Source of the DNA: Clostridiales bacterium
GTDB lineage: Bacteria > Bacillota > Clostridia > Christensenellales > Aristaeellaceae
DNA length: 64,000 nucleotides
Direction of reading: 5' to 3'
Assembly (NCBI GenBank): GCA_017569285.1
Contig: CP069419.1
Coordinates: forward strand, 1,426,001-1,490,000
Shown here: positions 33,178 through 42,604 of the stretch, piece after piece
How positions within the stretch are numbered: position 1 is the first letter of the stretch
Layout: each line of letters begins with the position of its first letter
Program-made: the position numbers and the translations under genes
The notes under the pieces: generated by a model
Told to the model about the DNA's origin: nothing
The model's input: only the letters and a program-made list of their open reading frames with translations
Database searches by the model: none

Positions 33178-33881
33178 ACCTGAATCCCTTCTTTGCCCCG
33201 CTCGGTGCCAACTGGCCCGCCGTCCGCGGCTTTATCCGGGACCTGGTCTGGCCGGAAGGCGCGGTCTGCTGTGCCTGCGGAAAAATTTCCGACGGAAGCC
33301 CGCTGTGTCCTGCCTGCCGCTCTGCCTTGCGGAGTGACGGATCCATGTTTCGCTGGGAAAAGGAAGACCTCGGCGGCGGATTGACCGCCTGGTGGATGAC
33401 CCCGCATACCGGAATTGCCCGGACACTGGTACTCCGCCTGAAGCATCGCGCGGAAGCCTGCATTGCGAAGGAACTGACAGCGCTGCTGCGTCCCCTGCCC
33501 AAGGATTTCAGCTTCCCGGAGGGAACCGTGGTCACCTGGGTTGCCATGCCGGAAAACCGCCGGCGGGACCGGATGATTGACCACGGCCGCCTGCTTGCGG
33601 AAGCGGTGGCGGAAGAGCTTTCCCTGCCCTGCCGTCCGCTGCTGGTCCGCCGGAAAACCCATGACCGGAACCAGGCCCGCCTGGGCCGTGAAGCCCGGCG
33701 GAAAAACCTGCGGAACGCCTTCCTTCCGGCCGCGGAAATGGATTTCCCCGTCCTGCTGGTGGATGACGTGCTCACCACCGGCACCACCGCCCGCCGCTGT
33801 GCCGAAGCGCTGCGCGCCGGAGGAGCCCCGTCCGTAACGGTCCTGGCGATGACACGCGCCATGGGCGGCAGGCCGGCATAA
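33174..33881 (+). CDS. comF: ComF-family phosphoribosyltransferase-like protein
   Basis: A 235-residue protein with a Cys4 zinc finger (CCACG...CPAC, about 33-50) and a PRTase domain with the PRPP loop VLLVDDVLTTGTTA near 196. In competent bacteria ComF helps import of single-stranded DNA with the ComFA helicase. No comFA is present here. Instead the gene is coupled by ATGA to recD2, giving a helicase-ComF pair. Confidence 0.88.
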   Translation: MNLNPFFAPLGANWPAVRGFIRDLVWPEGAVCCACGKISDGSPLCPACRSALRSDGSMFRWEKEDLGGGLTAWWMTPHTGIARTLVLRLKHRAEACIAKELTALLRPLPKDFSFPEGTVVTWVAMPENRRRDRMIDHGRLLAEAVAEELSLPCRPLLVRRKTHDRNQARLGREARRKNLRNAFLPAAEMDFPVLLVDDVLTTGTTARRCAEALRAGGAPSVTVLAMTRAMGGRPA

Positions 33882-33929
33882 CCGGCCGGCGCCGCGGAGG
33901 CGGACCGGGCCGCCCGGAATCGGAAAATG

Positions 33930-33958
33930 TTGACGAATAAGCGTTCCGGCGGTACAAT
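33930..33958 (+). promoter_or_regulatory. SigA promoter of lysC
   Basis: TTGACG (33930-33935) and TACAAT (33953-33958) are 17 bp apart, about 40 bp upstream of lysC. The leader is too short for a lysine riboswitch. Confidence 0.75.
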
Positions 33959-33997
33959 GGTGGTTGGTCTTGATGTAATGACGATGGAGGGAAACCC

Positions 33998-35320
33998 GTG
34001 CTAGAGTGTATCGTTACCAAGTTCGGCGGCAGTTCTCTGGCCTCCGATGAACAGTTCCGCAAAGTCCGCAGTATCCTGGAGCTTGAGCCCACCCGGCGCT
34101 ATCTGGTCCCCAGTGCCCCGGGCAAGCGCTTCCCCAATGACGAAAAAGTCACCGATCTCCTGTATAAGTGCCATTCCCTGGCCAGCGAAGGCAAATCCTT
34201 CAAGGACGAATTTGCCAAAATCCGCGACCGTTATCTGGATATCGCCCGCGGCCTCCACCTGAAGGTGGATATCGAATCCAGGCTGCAGGAAGTCGAAGAC
34301 GGAATCGCCTCCGGCAAAAACGCGGACTGGTGCGCCAGCCGCGGGGAATACCTGTGCGCGCTGCTGATGGCAGATTATCTGGGCTGGCGTTTCCTGGACG
34401 CCGCCGACGGCATCGTCTTCAACGATGACGGCCAGCTGAATGACGAGAAAACCCAGGAAAAGCTCTCCGCCCTGCTGGCGGACGGCAAATCCACCGTGGT
34501 TCCCGGCTTCTACGGCGCCAAGGAAAACGGGGAAGTGCATACCTTTTCCCGCGGCGGCAGTGATATCACCGGCGCCCTCGTGGCCCGTGCCGCCAATGCC
34601 GATGTGTACGAAAACTGGACGGATGTTTCCGGTTTCCTGATGGCCGATCCCCGGATCATCGAAAACCCGGCCGAAATTTCCTCCATCACGTATAAGGAAC
34701 TGCGCGAACTGAGCCACATGGGCGCGTCCGTCCTGCATGAGGACGCGATGTTCCCCGTTCACCGCGCCGGAATCCCCACCAATATCCGCAACACCAACAA
34801 GCCCTATCATCCCGGTACAATGATCAGCAAGAACGCGCCGCATGAGGTTTCCGTTCCCACCATTACCGGCATTGCCGGCCACAAGGGATACAGCGTCATC
34901 AGCGTGGAAAAGAACATGATGAACAGCGAGGTCGGTTTCGGCCGCAAGGTGCTGTCCGTGCTGGAGGATGCCGGGGTTTCCTTCGAGCATATGCCGACCG
35001 GTATTGACAGCATGTGCGTGGTCGTCAACAGCGTAAGCCTTGCTCCCCACCGGGAGGAAATCCTCGCGAAAATCGAGGAGCTGGTGGACGGCAGCGGCAG
35101 CGTCTCCGTGAACGACAACATGTCCATCATCGCCACGGTCGGCCGCGGCATGGTGCACAACTGCGGTACCGCCGCGCGTCTCTTCTCCGCCATGAGCCGG
35201 GCCCGGATCAATGTCCGGATGATCGACCAGGGCTCCAGCGAACTGAGTATCATCGTCGGTGTCAACGACAGCGATTTTGAAGCAACCATTCACGCGATCT
35301 ACCACGAGTTTGTGGAATGA
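33998..35320 (+). CDS. lysC: Aspartate kinase
   Basis: Phosphorylates aspartate at the entry to the lysine, threonine, methionine and diaminopimelate pathways. The 440-residue protein has KFGGSSLA at the N-terminus, the kinase domain, and two ACT domains from about 310 (GYSVISVEKNMMNSEVGF, MSIIATVGRGM), where feedback inhibitors bind. The start is GTG at 33998 with GGAGGG upstream. It is followed after 10 bp by the rfbD-like gene. Other pathway genes are distant, though lysA is at 58 kb. Confidence 0.95.
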   Translation: MLECIVTKFGGSSLASDEQFRKVRSILELEPTRRYLVPSAPGKRFPNDEKVTDLLYKCHSLASEGKSFKDEFAKIRDRYLDIARGLHLKVDIESRLQEVEDGIASGKNADWCASRGEYLCALLMADYLGWRFLDAADGIVFNDDGQLNDEKTQEKLSALLADGKSTVVPGFYGAKENGEVHTFSRGGSDITGALVARAANADVYENWTDVSGFLMADPRIIENPAEISSITYKELRELSHMGASVLHEDAMFPVHRAGIPTNIRNTNKPYHPGTMISKNAPHEVSVPTITGIAGHKGYSVISVEKNMMNSEVGFGRKVLSVLEDAGVSFEHMPTGIDSMCVVVNSVSLAPHREEILAKIEELVDGSGSVSVNDNMSIIATVGRGMVHNCGTAARLFSAMSRARINVRMIDQGSSELSIIVGVNDSDFEATIHAIYHEFVE

Positions 35321-35330
35321 GGGAAAAGCC

Positions 35331-36179
35331 ATGAAGGTTCTCGTTACCGGTTACCGGGGCCAGCTGGGCTGGGAAGTGGTTCGTCTGCTCGAAGCGCGCG
35401 GGGTTCCCTGCCGCGGGGTGGACCAGGAAGACTTCGACCTGACAAAGCCGGAGGATGTGCTCGCCTACGTCCGGACATATGAACCGGACGTGATCGTCCA
35501 CTGCGCCGCGTATACGAACGTGGACAAGGCTGAAACCGAGCCGGAGATCTGTGCCGCCGTCAATGCCATGGGTACGCTCCACATGGTGCGTGCGGCGCTG
35601 AGCGTCGGCGCGAAGATGGTCTACATCTCCACGGACTATGTTTTCCCCGGGACCGGCGACACGCCGTATGACATCGGTGATGCCTACGGCCCGAAGAACG
35701 TCTACGGGGTCAGCAAGGTCCAGGGCGAGGACGCCGTCCGTTCCCTGGTCAAGCGCTTCTTCATCCTGCGCACCAGCTGGGTCTTCGGGAAGCACGGCAC
35801 CAATTTCGTCCGCACAATGCTGCGCCTCGGCGCCGAGAAAAAGGAGCTGCGCGTGGTCAGCGACCAGGTCGGCTCCCCCACCTACGCCGTGGATCTTGCC
35901 CGGGTGATCTGCGATATGATCCCCACCGAGAAATACGGAATCTACCATGTCCGCAACGAGGGCTTCCTCTCCTGGGCAGATTTCGCGTCCATGATCATGG
36001 AAAAGGCCGGCCTCTCCTGCCGGATCGTTCCGGTTCCCACCTCCGAGTATCCCGCGCTGGCCAGGCGGCCCCTGAACTCCCGGCTGAACGGCAGCAAACT
36101 GCAGGAATCCGGGTTTGCCCCGATGCCGACCGTGGAGGATGCGCTGGACCGGTTCCTGGCGGAACTGAACGAAGACTGA
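35331..36179 (+). CDS. rfbD: dTDP-4-dehydrorhamnose reductase family protein
   Basis: A 282-residue NAD(P)-dependent short-chain reductase of the RfbD type. It has GYRGQLGWEV (nucleotide binding), HCAAYTNVDKAE, the catalytic STDYVF, YGVSK (YxxxK) and the HVRNEG/SW substrate end. It would make dTDP-rhamnose, yet no rfbA, rfbB or rfbC lies nearby. Cotranscription with aspartate kinase is unexpected. The ATG at 35331 after GAGGG is preferred to an upstream in-frame extension lying inside lysC. A very strong terminator follows. Confidence 0.85.
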   Translation: MKVLVTGYRGQLGWEVVRLLEARGVPCRGVDQEDFDLTKPEDVLAYVRTYEPDVIVHCAAYTNVDKAETEPEICAAVNAMGTLHMVRAALSVGAKMVYISTDYVFPGTGDTPYDIGDAYGPKNVYGVSKVQGEDAVRSLVKRFFILRTSWVFGKHGTNFVRTMLRLGAEKKELRVVSDQVGSPTYAVDLARVICDMIPTEKYGIYHVRNEGFLSWADFASMIMEKAGLSCRIVPVPTSEYPALARRPLNSRLNGSKLQESGFAPMPTVEDALDRFLAELNED

Positions 36180-36187
36180 AAACACCC

Positions 36188-36223
36188 GGCGGGAATCCGG
36201 AAAACCGGATTCCCGCCTTTTTT
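36188..36223 (+). terminator. Terminator of lysC-rfbD
   Basis: GGCGGGAATCCGG, the loop AAAA and CCGGATTCCCGCC form a 13-bp perfect stem followed by six T. Confidence 0.93.
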
Positions 36224-36252
36224 ATCCCGGTCCCGCGAAGGAGGTATGCTGT

Positions 36253-36981
36253 ATGGAAACCGTTGCCGGTGAATGGATCATGAAAGGCTGCCGGCGTTCC
36301 GACCCGGAATGCCTGCATTCCCCCGATGACCTGCTCGCTCTGGTCCGGAAGGTCGGTTTCCTGCCCCTTTTCTCCAACGGTATTCCCGGTTTTTCCGTGG
36401 AAGAGCATACCCCGCCGGCCGACTGGTGGACCGGCAGTTCCCTGGACCCGTGGGACTGGCGCCAGCTGCTGGCGCCTCATCCGGACATCGCCTACGGGAA
36501 ATTCTTTGACCGGAAAGCCGGCTTTGTCTCCCGGGAGTGGTTCCCCTGCTTTGCCAATTACCGCCGGGACGGCTATGACTGGGAAGGCATGTACGAGGAC
36601 GGCCGGATGACAAGCCGCTGCAGGCGGATCCTGGATGTGCTTGCCCTGGACGAAAACGCGGCAGGCCGCGCCATGCTGTCCGGGGACCTCCGGAAACAGG
36701 CCGCGCTGGAAAAGGGCTTTGAAGGTGCCCTGACCGACCTGCAGATGAAAACTTTCCTGATCATGGGTTCCTTCCGCCGGCGGCGGAACCGGCTGGGAGA
36801 GGAATACGGCTGGCACGTGGCCGAAATGATGACCCCGGAAACAAAATGGAGTTACGATGAGGTCAACGCCTGCAGTGAAAAGCCGGCGGAATCCTGGGAC
36901 CGGATCACGGAACAGGTCCGGAAGCATTTTCCCGGCGCTTCCGGTCCGGAAATCCGGAAAGCCCTCGGAATCCGGTACTGA
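36253..36981 (+). CDS. Conserved protein of unknown function
   Basis: A 242-residue soluble protein that I can only place tentatively. Distinctive stretches are GFLPLFSNGIPGFSVEEH, DPWDWRQLLA, IAYGKFFDRKAGFVS and WFPCFANYRRDGYDWE. I recall similar clostridial proteins annotated as AlkZ-related (DNA glycosylase-like winged-helix proteins), but I see no catalytic motif that proves this. A clear AGGAGG precedes the ATG. It is flanked by strong terminators on both sides, so it is its own transcription unit. No signal peptide is present. Confidence 0.7.
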   Translation: METVAGEWIMKGCRRSDPECLHSPDDLLALVRKVGFLPLFSNGIPGFSVEEHTPPADWWTGSSLDPWDWRQLLAPHPDIAYGKFFDRKAGFVSREWFPCFANYRRDGYDWEGMYEDGRMTSRCRRILDVLALDENAAGRAMLSGDLRKQAALEKGFEGALTDLQMKTFLIMGSFRRRRNRLGEEYGWHVAEMMTPETKWSYDEVNACSEKPAESWDRITEQVRKHFPGASGPEIRKALGIRY

Positions 36982-36998
36982 CTCCCGATACGTCAAAG

Positions 36999-37028
36999 CC
37001 CGCCTGCGCTGTGCGCAGGCGGGATTTT
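36999..37028 (+). terminator. Terminator between the unknown gene and the nitroreductase
   Basis: CCCGCCTGCGC, the loop TGT and GCGCAGGCGGG form an 11-bp stem followed by ATTTT. It may also act leftward on the pth-nitroreductase operon, although the T-tract there is weak. Confidence 0.75.
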
Positions 37029-37037
37029 GATCTGCCC

Positions 37038-37565
37038 TCAGAAGAAACGGACGGTCTCCGCCAGGTCCTTCCGGGGCCGCGGCGCGGGATTCTCCGCGCG
37101 TTTGCCGACAGCAATCACGGACATGATCTCCTCGTTCTCCGGAATGCCGAGTTTCTCGCGGATCACACCGGCGTCCCGGATCCCCATGATCAGGGTGTCA
37201 TACCCGCGGTTCCGGGCGGCCAGGATCAGGTAGGCGTCGTGCAGCCCCAGGTCATAGGCGCCCCAGCCGTTCCCGATTTCATTGGCGGGCGTTCCGTCAC
37301 TGAAACCCACAATGTTCCGGACGTAGGTGGTCACCACCAGGGAGGCGTTCGCGGAGCTGCTCCGGTTGAAGGACGGAAGCGCCTCCGCGCGCAGCTCTTC
37401 CAGCTTTTCAGGGGTCTCCAGGACATAGCACCGGGACGTCTGCTGGTTTTTCCAGGACGGGGCCTGCCGCGCTTCGGAAAGGATAACCTCCAGTTCCTCG
37501 CGGGGGACTGCGGCTTCATACTTCCGGACACTCCGGCGTTCGGCAATCAGTTCGGTAAACTGCAT
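37038..37565 (-). CDS. Nitroreductase-family protein
   Basis: A 175-residue FMN-dependent oxidoreductase. The N-terminal FMN/substrate motif is RRSVRKYEAAVP, and the C-terminal part has IMGIRDAGVIREKLGIPENEEIMSVIAVG. The ATG at 37565 is preceded by AAGGAGGAAG. A longer frame upstream would overlap rluD in reverse and is rejected. It is 17 bp after rluD, the last gene of the pth-mfd-lspA-rluD operon. The substrate is unknown. Confidence 0.88.
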   Translation of the reverse strand: MQFTELIAERRSVRKYEAAVPREELEVILSEARQAPSWKNQQTSRCYVLETPEKLEELRAEALPSFNRSSSANASLVVTTYVRNIVGFSDGTPANEIGNGWGAYDLGLHDAYLILAARNRGYDTLIMGIRDAGVIREKLGIPENEEIMSVIAVGKRAENPAPRPRKDLAETVRFF

Positions 37566-37582
37566 GGGTTCTTCCTCCTTTT

Positions 37583-38512
37583 TTATTCCTCTCCGGTCGT
37601 ATCCGGCCGGAGTTCGATTCCGTTGCTCTTCAGGCCCTTCCGGAAATCCTCCGGGACCGGCGCGCGGAAGCACAGCTCCCGGCCGGTCCGCGGGTGGACC
37701 AGCCGCAGCGAAAACGCGTGCAGCATCAGGCACGGGACGGCGGCTCCCTTTTCATATCCGTACAGCGGATCGCCGCATACCGGATGGTGGATGCTGCGCA
37801 TATGCACCCGGATCTGGTGGGTCCGCCCGGTCAGGATATGCACGTCCAGCAGGGTGCAGTTCCGCCCCTCCGCCACCGCGCGCCATTCGGTCACCGCTTC
37901 CCGGCCTTCCGGATCCACGGCCATCTTCTTGCGGTCCTTTTTGCTGCGCCCGATCGGCGCTTCCACGCGTCCTTCGGCTTCCTTCAGCGTGCCCTCCACC
38001 AGTGCCAGGTAGTGCTTTTCGATCTTCCGGTCCTTCAGCATTCCGCTCAGCGCTGTCTGGGTGTCGTCATTCTTGGCCACCATCATCAGGCCGCTGGTAT
38101 CCTTGTCCAGCCGGTGCACAATGCCTGGCCGCAGCTCACCGCCGATTCCGCTCAGGGACGACAGCCGCGCCAGCAGCGCGTTGACCAGTGTTCCGTCCTC
38201 ATGGCCCGCGGCCGGATGCACCACCATGCCGCGCGGTTTGACGACCACCGCCAGGTCATCGTCCTCATAGAGCACCTCCAGCGGAATATCCTCCGCCTGC
38301 GGCGCCGCTTCGCGGGGAGCCGGAACCGTCAGCACAACCGTCCGGCCTTCCGCCGCTTTGGTGCCCGCCTTCCGGCACTCCTCGCCGTCCACCCGGCAGT
38401 ATCCCGCCTCCATCAGGGTGGCTGCCCGGCTGCGGCTCAGCCCGGAGGCTTCGCTCAGCTGGATATCCAGCCGCCGTCCGTCGCTCCGGATCCGGATCTC
38501 CTTCTCTTCCAT
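37583..38512 (-). CDS. RluA/RluD-family pseudouridine synthase
   Basis: A 309-residue enzyme with an N-terminal S4-like domain (about 10-70) and the RluA catalytic motif HRLDKDTSGLMM around 132. The nearest well-studied members, RluD and YlyB, modify 23S rRNA. In many Bacillota this gene follows lspA directly, as here (13 bp). A good AGGAG site precedes the ATG. Confidence 0.92.
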   Translation of the reverse strand: MEEKEIRIRSDGRRLDIQLSEASGLSRSRAATLMEAGYCRVDGEECRKAGTKAAEGRTVVLTVPAPREAAPQAEDIPLEVLYEDDDLAVVVKPRGMVVHPAAGHEDGTLVNALLARLSSLSGIGGELRPGIVHRLDKDTSGLMMVAKNDDTQTALSGMLKDRKIEKHYLALVEGTLKEAEGRVEAPIGRSKKDRKKMAVDPEGREAVTEWRAVAEGRNCTLLDVHILTGRTHQIRVHMRSIHHPVCGDPLYGYEKGAAVPCLMLHAFSLRLVHPRTGRELCFRAPVPEDFRKGLKSNGIELRPDTTGEE

Positions 38513-38525
38513 TCCCGACTCCTTT

Positions 38526-38963
38526 TCACTTCGTACGCAGCAGGCTGAGTGCCGTCAGCGCGCAGCCGATACACAGGAACGAATCCGCCACATTGAATAT
38601 CGCGAACCGGACAAACAGCACTTCGATCATATCCGGCACAAAGCCGGTCGCAAACCGGTCCACCATATTCCCGGCCGCGCCGCCCAGCATCATCATCAGG
38701 CCGGTCATCGCCAGCACCGGAATATTTTTCTTCCGCAGGAACAGGAACGCGCCGGCAATGATCAGCAGGCTCAGGACGCCCAGCAGCCATGGATGGCCGC
38801 TCAGCATGGAGAACGCCGCGCCGGTGTTCTCCGCATAGCGCAGCCGGACGACTCCCGGGATCAGGGGGATTCCCTCCGGCGGAATACCGACGGCCAGGAT
38901 CTTTGTCACCCGGTCCGCGGCGAATACCGCCGCGGGAATCAGCCACATGGCTTTTTTCTTCAC
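38526..38963 (-). CDS. lspA: Lipoprotein signal peptidase (signal peptidase II)
   Basis: Cleaves prolipoproteins before the lipidated cysteine. The 145-residue protein has four transmembrane segments. The catalytic aspartates lie in GNMVDR and FNVADS, and the NTGAAFSML signature is intact. It would process the three predicted lipoproteins at 52-56 kb. It overlaps mfd by ATGA. Confidence 0.95.
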   Translation of the reverse strand: MKKKAMWLIPAAVFAADRVTKILAVGIPPEGIPLIPGVVRLRYAENTGAAFSMLSGHPWLLGVLSLLIIAGAFLFLRKKNIPVLAMTGLMMMLGGAAGNMVDRFATGFVPDMIEVLFVRFAIFNVADSFLCIGCALTALSLLRTK

Positions 38964-41900
38964 TGTACGCCTCCGTCCGCCGCAGCGGCCTTCTCTTCAT
39001 TCAGCTTTTCCATCCGGGCGTTCAGCTTCCGCATCACCTTCAGCGATTCAGCCAGCACGTCCCGGTCCTTCAGCGCCGGATCCCGCAGCATCAGGGATAC
39101 CGGCGGCCGCGCCGTCAGTCCCAGCCGGCCGTCCGTTTCGGCGATGGCCTGCAGGAACAGGGCCGGATTCGGGATATACCATTCATCCAGCTTCATCATC
39201 ACGCCGCCCTTCCCGCGGGAGATCTGGCTGATTCCCATCCGGTTGCACAGCCCGCGCAGCTGGCTGACGTCAAGCAGCGTGTTCACCACCGCCGGCATCT
39301 CGCCGTAGCGGTCGATCAGCTCGTCGGTCACGTCCGCCCGCTCCTCGTCGGTCGTCACGGAGGCGATTCGCTTGTACATCTCCATGCGCTGCTTTTCCTC
39401 GGACACGTATTCGCCCGGCAGGAACGCGTCCACCTGCAGGTCCACCCGGGTTTCCAGCTCGCGGGTCACCCGCTTTCCCTGCACCTCCGCCAGCGTTTCC
39501 TCCATCAGGCGGCAGTACATGTCGTAACCGACCGTGGCCAGGTGCCCATGCTGCTCCGGCCCCAGGATGTTCCCGGCACCGCGGATCTCCAGGTCGCGCA
39601 TGGCGATCCGGAAGCCCGCGCCGAACTCCGTGAATTCCCGGATGGCGGTCAGCCGCTGCTGTGCTGTCTCGGAAAGGATCTTGTCCATCCGCACGGTAAA
39701 ATACGCATACGCCTGCCGGTTGCTCCGGCCGACCCGGCCCCGCAGCTGGTACAGCTGGCTGAGGCCGAAGCGTTCCGCGTCATAGACGATCAGGGTGTTC
39801 GCGCTGGGAATATCCAGCCCGTTCTCGATAATGGTCGTACACAGCAGCACGTCGTAGCTGCCGGAGTAGAAGTCCATCATCACGTCCTCGAGTTGGTGCT
39901 CCCGCATCTGCCCGTGGGCAATCCCGATGCGCGCTTCCGGCACCAGCGCCCGCAGGCGCTCGTGGAACTTCTCGATGCTGCGGACCCGGTTGTACAGGAA
40001 ATAGACCTGTCCGCCGCGGCCCAGCTCCCGGAGGATCGCGTCCCGGATCAGCGCGTCGGAATACTCGGTTACCACCGTCTGCACGGGAATCCGTTCCTCC
40101 GGCGGCGTTTCCAGAACGCTCATGTCCCGGATCCCCGTCATGGACATATGCAGGGTCCGGGGAATCGGGGTGGCAGACAGCGTCAGCACGTCCACCTGCC
40201 GCTTCATGTTCTTGATGACTTCCTTGTGGGCCACACCGAAGCGCTGCTCTTCGTCCACGATCAGCAGTCCCAGGTTTTTGAATTTCACGTCCTTCGCCAG
40301 CATGCGGTGGGTGCCCACCAGGATGTCAATATCCCCGGCCGCCAGCTTCTCCAGCACCTCCCGCTGCTGTTTCGGCGTCCGGAAGCGGGACAGGAAATCC
40401 ACCCGCGCGCCGGTATGGCGGAAGCGCTTCACGATCGTGTTGTAGTGCTGCTGCACCAGGATCGTGGTCGGCGCGAGCAGCGCCACCTGCTTGTTGTCCG
40501 CAATGGCCTTGAACGCGGCCCGGAGGCTGACCTCCGTTTTGCCGTAGCCGACGTCCCCGCACAGGAGGCGGTCCATGTTGCGGTCGCTCTCCATGTCCTC
40601 CTTGATCTCCCGGACGGAGCTGGCCTGGTCCGCCGTCAGCTCCCAGGGGAATTCATCCTCAAACTCCCGCTGCCATTCCGTATCCGGGGAGAATGCGTAC
40701 CCGGTGTTCCGGCTGCGCTCCGCATACAGCTCCTTCAGGTCAAAGGCCAGCTCCTTCAGGCTTTCCTTGACCTTGCCCTTCTGCCGCTCCCATTCCCGGC
40801 CGCCCAGCTGGTTCAGCTTCGGCGGCTGGTTTGGGTTGCCGATATACCGCTGCACACGTTCCAGCTGCTCCACCGGCACATACAGCTTGTCGCTGCCCGC
40901 GTACTGGATCAGCAGGTAGTCCCGCCAGGTACCTTCGCTCTGGATCCGGGTGGTTCCCTGGTAGATGCCGACGCCGTGGTCCTCATGCACCACATAATCG
41001 CCGACCTTCAGGTCCGTGAAGGTGGAAATCCGTTCCCCGGAATGCTTCCGGCTCTTGCTCTTCCGGTATCCCTCGCCCCAGATATCCGCGTCGGATACCA
41101 CAACGGTCCCGCTGTCCCGGAGCACGAATCCGCTGCGCAGCGTGATGGGCAGGATCACGGCCTCTCCCGCTGCGGCGCGCCGGCCTTCTTCGCTGAACAC
41201 TGCTTTTTCGCCCAGCTCCGCCAGGCTTTCCTGCAGGCGTTTTCCGCGGGAGGATCCGCCGCTCAGCAGGTAAATCCGGTATCCGGCTTCCCGCCATTTG
41301 GCCAGGTCATTCCGCAGCAGGCGGATCTGTCCGCCGTAGCCGGGCACCCCGGCCGCGTCCAGCGTAATCACGCGTTCCGGCTTGATCCCGCCCAGGGAAA
41401 GCAGCATCTCCGTCAGCAGCGCCACGGGGCGGGTTCCGGTTTCCTTCAGGATCCCGTCCCAGTCCGTCATCAGGGTTTCCTGCTCCGGGACCGCTTCGCC
41501 GCGTTCCATGGCGGATGTCAGGTCCTGCGCGAAACCCTGCAGGCGTTCTTCCACCCGGGTCCGCAGCCGGTCCGGCTCGCACAGCAGCACCAGGTCCGGC
41601 TCAAACCAGTCACAGACGCTGCCCGTCTTTTCCGTCAGCACGGAAATCCACGCCCGCATCCGCCGGAACGGAATACCGCCCTCCAGCTGGTCCGCGTCAT
41701 TCAGCAGCCGTTCCATCCGCCGGGCTTTCTCGCTGTTCTCCGCCTCCCGGTAATTCTTTTCCCGGACGGCAGGCGCCAGCCGGCTGTCAAACAGTTCCGC
41801 GTCATCCTCGTCATCCGGCAGCGGCGGCAGGGAATCCAGCAGGGATTCCGTCACCGCGGGCCGCTGCGCGGCATCCGCGTCCAGCACCTTCCGCATCCGT

Positions 41901-42595
41901 TCCGCCGCGGGAGCATACTCCGCCTCCGCCAGCAGCGTTTCACAGGCCGGGGCAATCCGGGCCTCTGCTGTGTCTCCCAGGCTTCGCTGGCTGATCGCGT
42001 CAAACTCCCTGACGCTGTCAATCTCATCATCAAAGAACTCGATACGCAGTCCCTGGCTGAGCGCCGGCGGGTACACGTCCAGGATGGACCCGCGCAGGGC
42101 AAACTGGCCCTTGCCCTCCACCATGCCGACCCGGTCGTATCCCATCCGCGCCAGGCGCGCGCAAAGAGCGGAGGGAGCGATCACGTCTCCCGCCTTCAGC
42201 GTCATGCATGCCTTCCGGAACGGTTCCGGCCGCGCCATCCGCAGGGCCATGGCCTCCGCTCCGGTACACAGCACGCGGACGTTCCCTGCCGTCACGGCAG
42301 TCAGCGCCTCCAGGCGCCGCCAGCTGCTTTCCTGGCTGCCGACCGCGCGAGTCAGGTCAATTTCCCCGCCGGGCAGGAATGCGCCGTCATCTCCCGTTAT
42401 CTGGCGCACGTCGTCCGCCGCCCGGGCCGCTTTCAGGTCATTCTCCATGACCAGCAGTGCTTTCTTCCCCGCCCGGGCTGCTCCGCAGGCGATCACCGCC
42501 GCCAGGGTCGCGTTCACGCCGCTCAGCGCGACGGTCTTTCCGGCCTTCAATCCGGTCAGCTCATCCAGTCCGGGTATCTGTATCTCTTCCAGCAA
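38960..42595 (-). CDS. mfd: Transcription-repair coupling factor Mfd
   Basis: Removes RNA polymerase stalled at DNA lesions and recruits UvrA. The 1211-residue protein contains the UvrB-like N-terminal region (about 1-330), the RNAP-interacting domain (about 455-525, KVGDYVVHEDHGVGIYQG), the RecG-like translocase with Walker A CGDVGYGKTE near 683 and VDEEQRFG, and the C-terminal TRCF domain. Start is TTG at 42595, which has GAGG at good spacing and follows pth by 9 bp. Confidence 0.96.
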   Translation of the reverse strand: MLEEIQIPGLDELTGLKAGKTVALSGVNATLAAVIACGAARAGKKALLVMENDLKAARAADDVRQITGDDGAFLPGGEIDLTRAVGSQESSWRRLEALTAVTAGNVRVLCTGAEAMALRMARPEPFRKACMTLKAGDVIAPSALCARLARMGYDRVGMVEGKGQFALRGSILDVYPPALSQGLRIEFFDDEIDSVREFDAISQRSLGDTAEARIAPACETLLAEAEYAPAAERMRKVLDADAAQRPAVTESLLDSLPPLPDDEDDAELFDSRLAPAVREKNYREAENSEKARRMERLLNDADQLEGGIPFRRMRAWISVLTEKTGSVCDWFEPDLVLLCEPDRLRTRVEERLQGFAQDLTSAMERGEAVPEQETLMTDWDGILKETGTRPVALLTEMLLSLGGIKPERVITLDAAGVPGYGGQIRLLRNDLAKWREAGYRIYLLSGGSSRGKRLQESLAELGEKAVFSEEGRRAAAGEAVILPITLRSGFVLRDSGTVVVSDADIWGEGYRKSKSRKHSGERISTFTDLKVGDYVVHEDHGVGIYQGTTRIQSEGTWRDYLLIQYAGSDKLYVPVEQLERVQRYIGNPNQPPKLNQLGGREWERQKGKVKESLKELAFDLKELYAERSRNTGYAFSPDTEWQREFEDEFPWELTADQASSVREIKEDMESDRNMDRLLCGDVGYGKTEVSLRAAFKAIADNKQVALLAPTTILVQQHYNTIVKRFRHTGARVDFLSRFRTPKQQREVLEKLAAGDIDILVGTHRMLAKDVKFKNLGLLIVDEEQRFGVAHKEVIKNMKRQVDVLTLSATPIPRTLHMSMTGIRDMSVLETPPEERIPVQTVVTEYSDALIRDAILRELGRGGQVYFLYNRVRSIEKFHERLRALVPEARIGIAHGQMREHQLEDVMMDFYSGSYDVLLCTTIIENGLDIPSANTLIVYDAERFGLSQLYQLRGRVGRSNRQAYAYFTVRMDKILSETAQQRLTAIREFTEFGAGFRIAMRDLEIRGAGNILGPEQHGHLATVGYDMYCRLMEETLAEVQGKRVTRELETRVDLQVDAFLPGEYVSEEKQRMEMYKRIASVTTDEERADVTDELIDRYGEMPAVVNTLLDVSQLRGLCNRMGISQISRGKGGVMMKLDEWYIPNPALFLQAIAETDGRLGLTARPPVSLMLRDPALKDRDVLAESLKVMRKLNARMEKLNEEKAAAADGGVQ

Positions 42596-42604
42596 AGCGC
42601 TTCC

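Noticed and set aside
33882-33997. Lysine riboswitch before lysC
   Set aside because: The promoter is only about 40 bp from the start codon, leaving no room for the aptamer.
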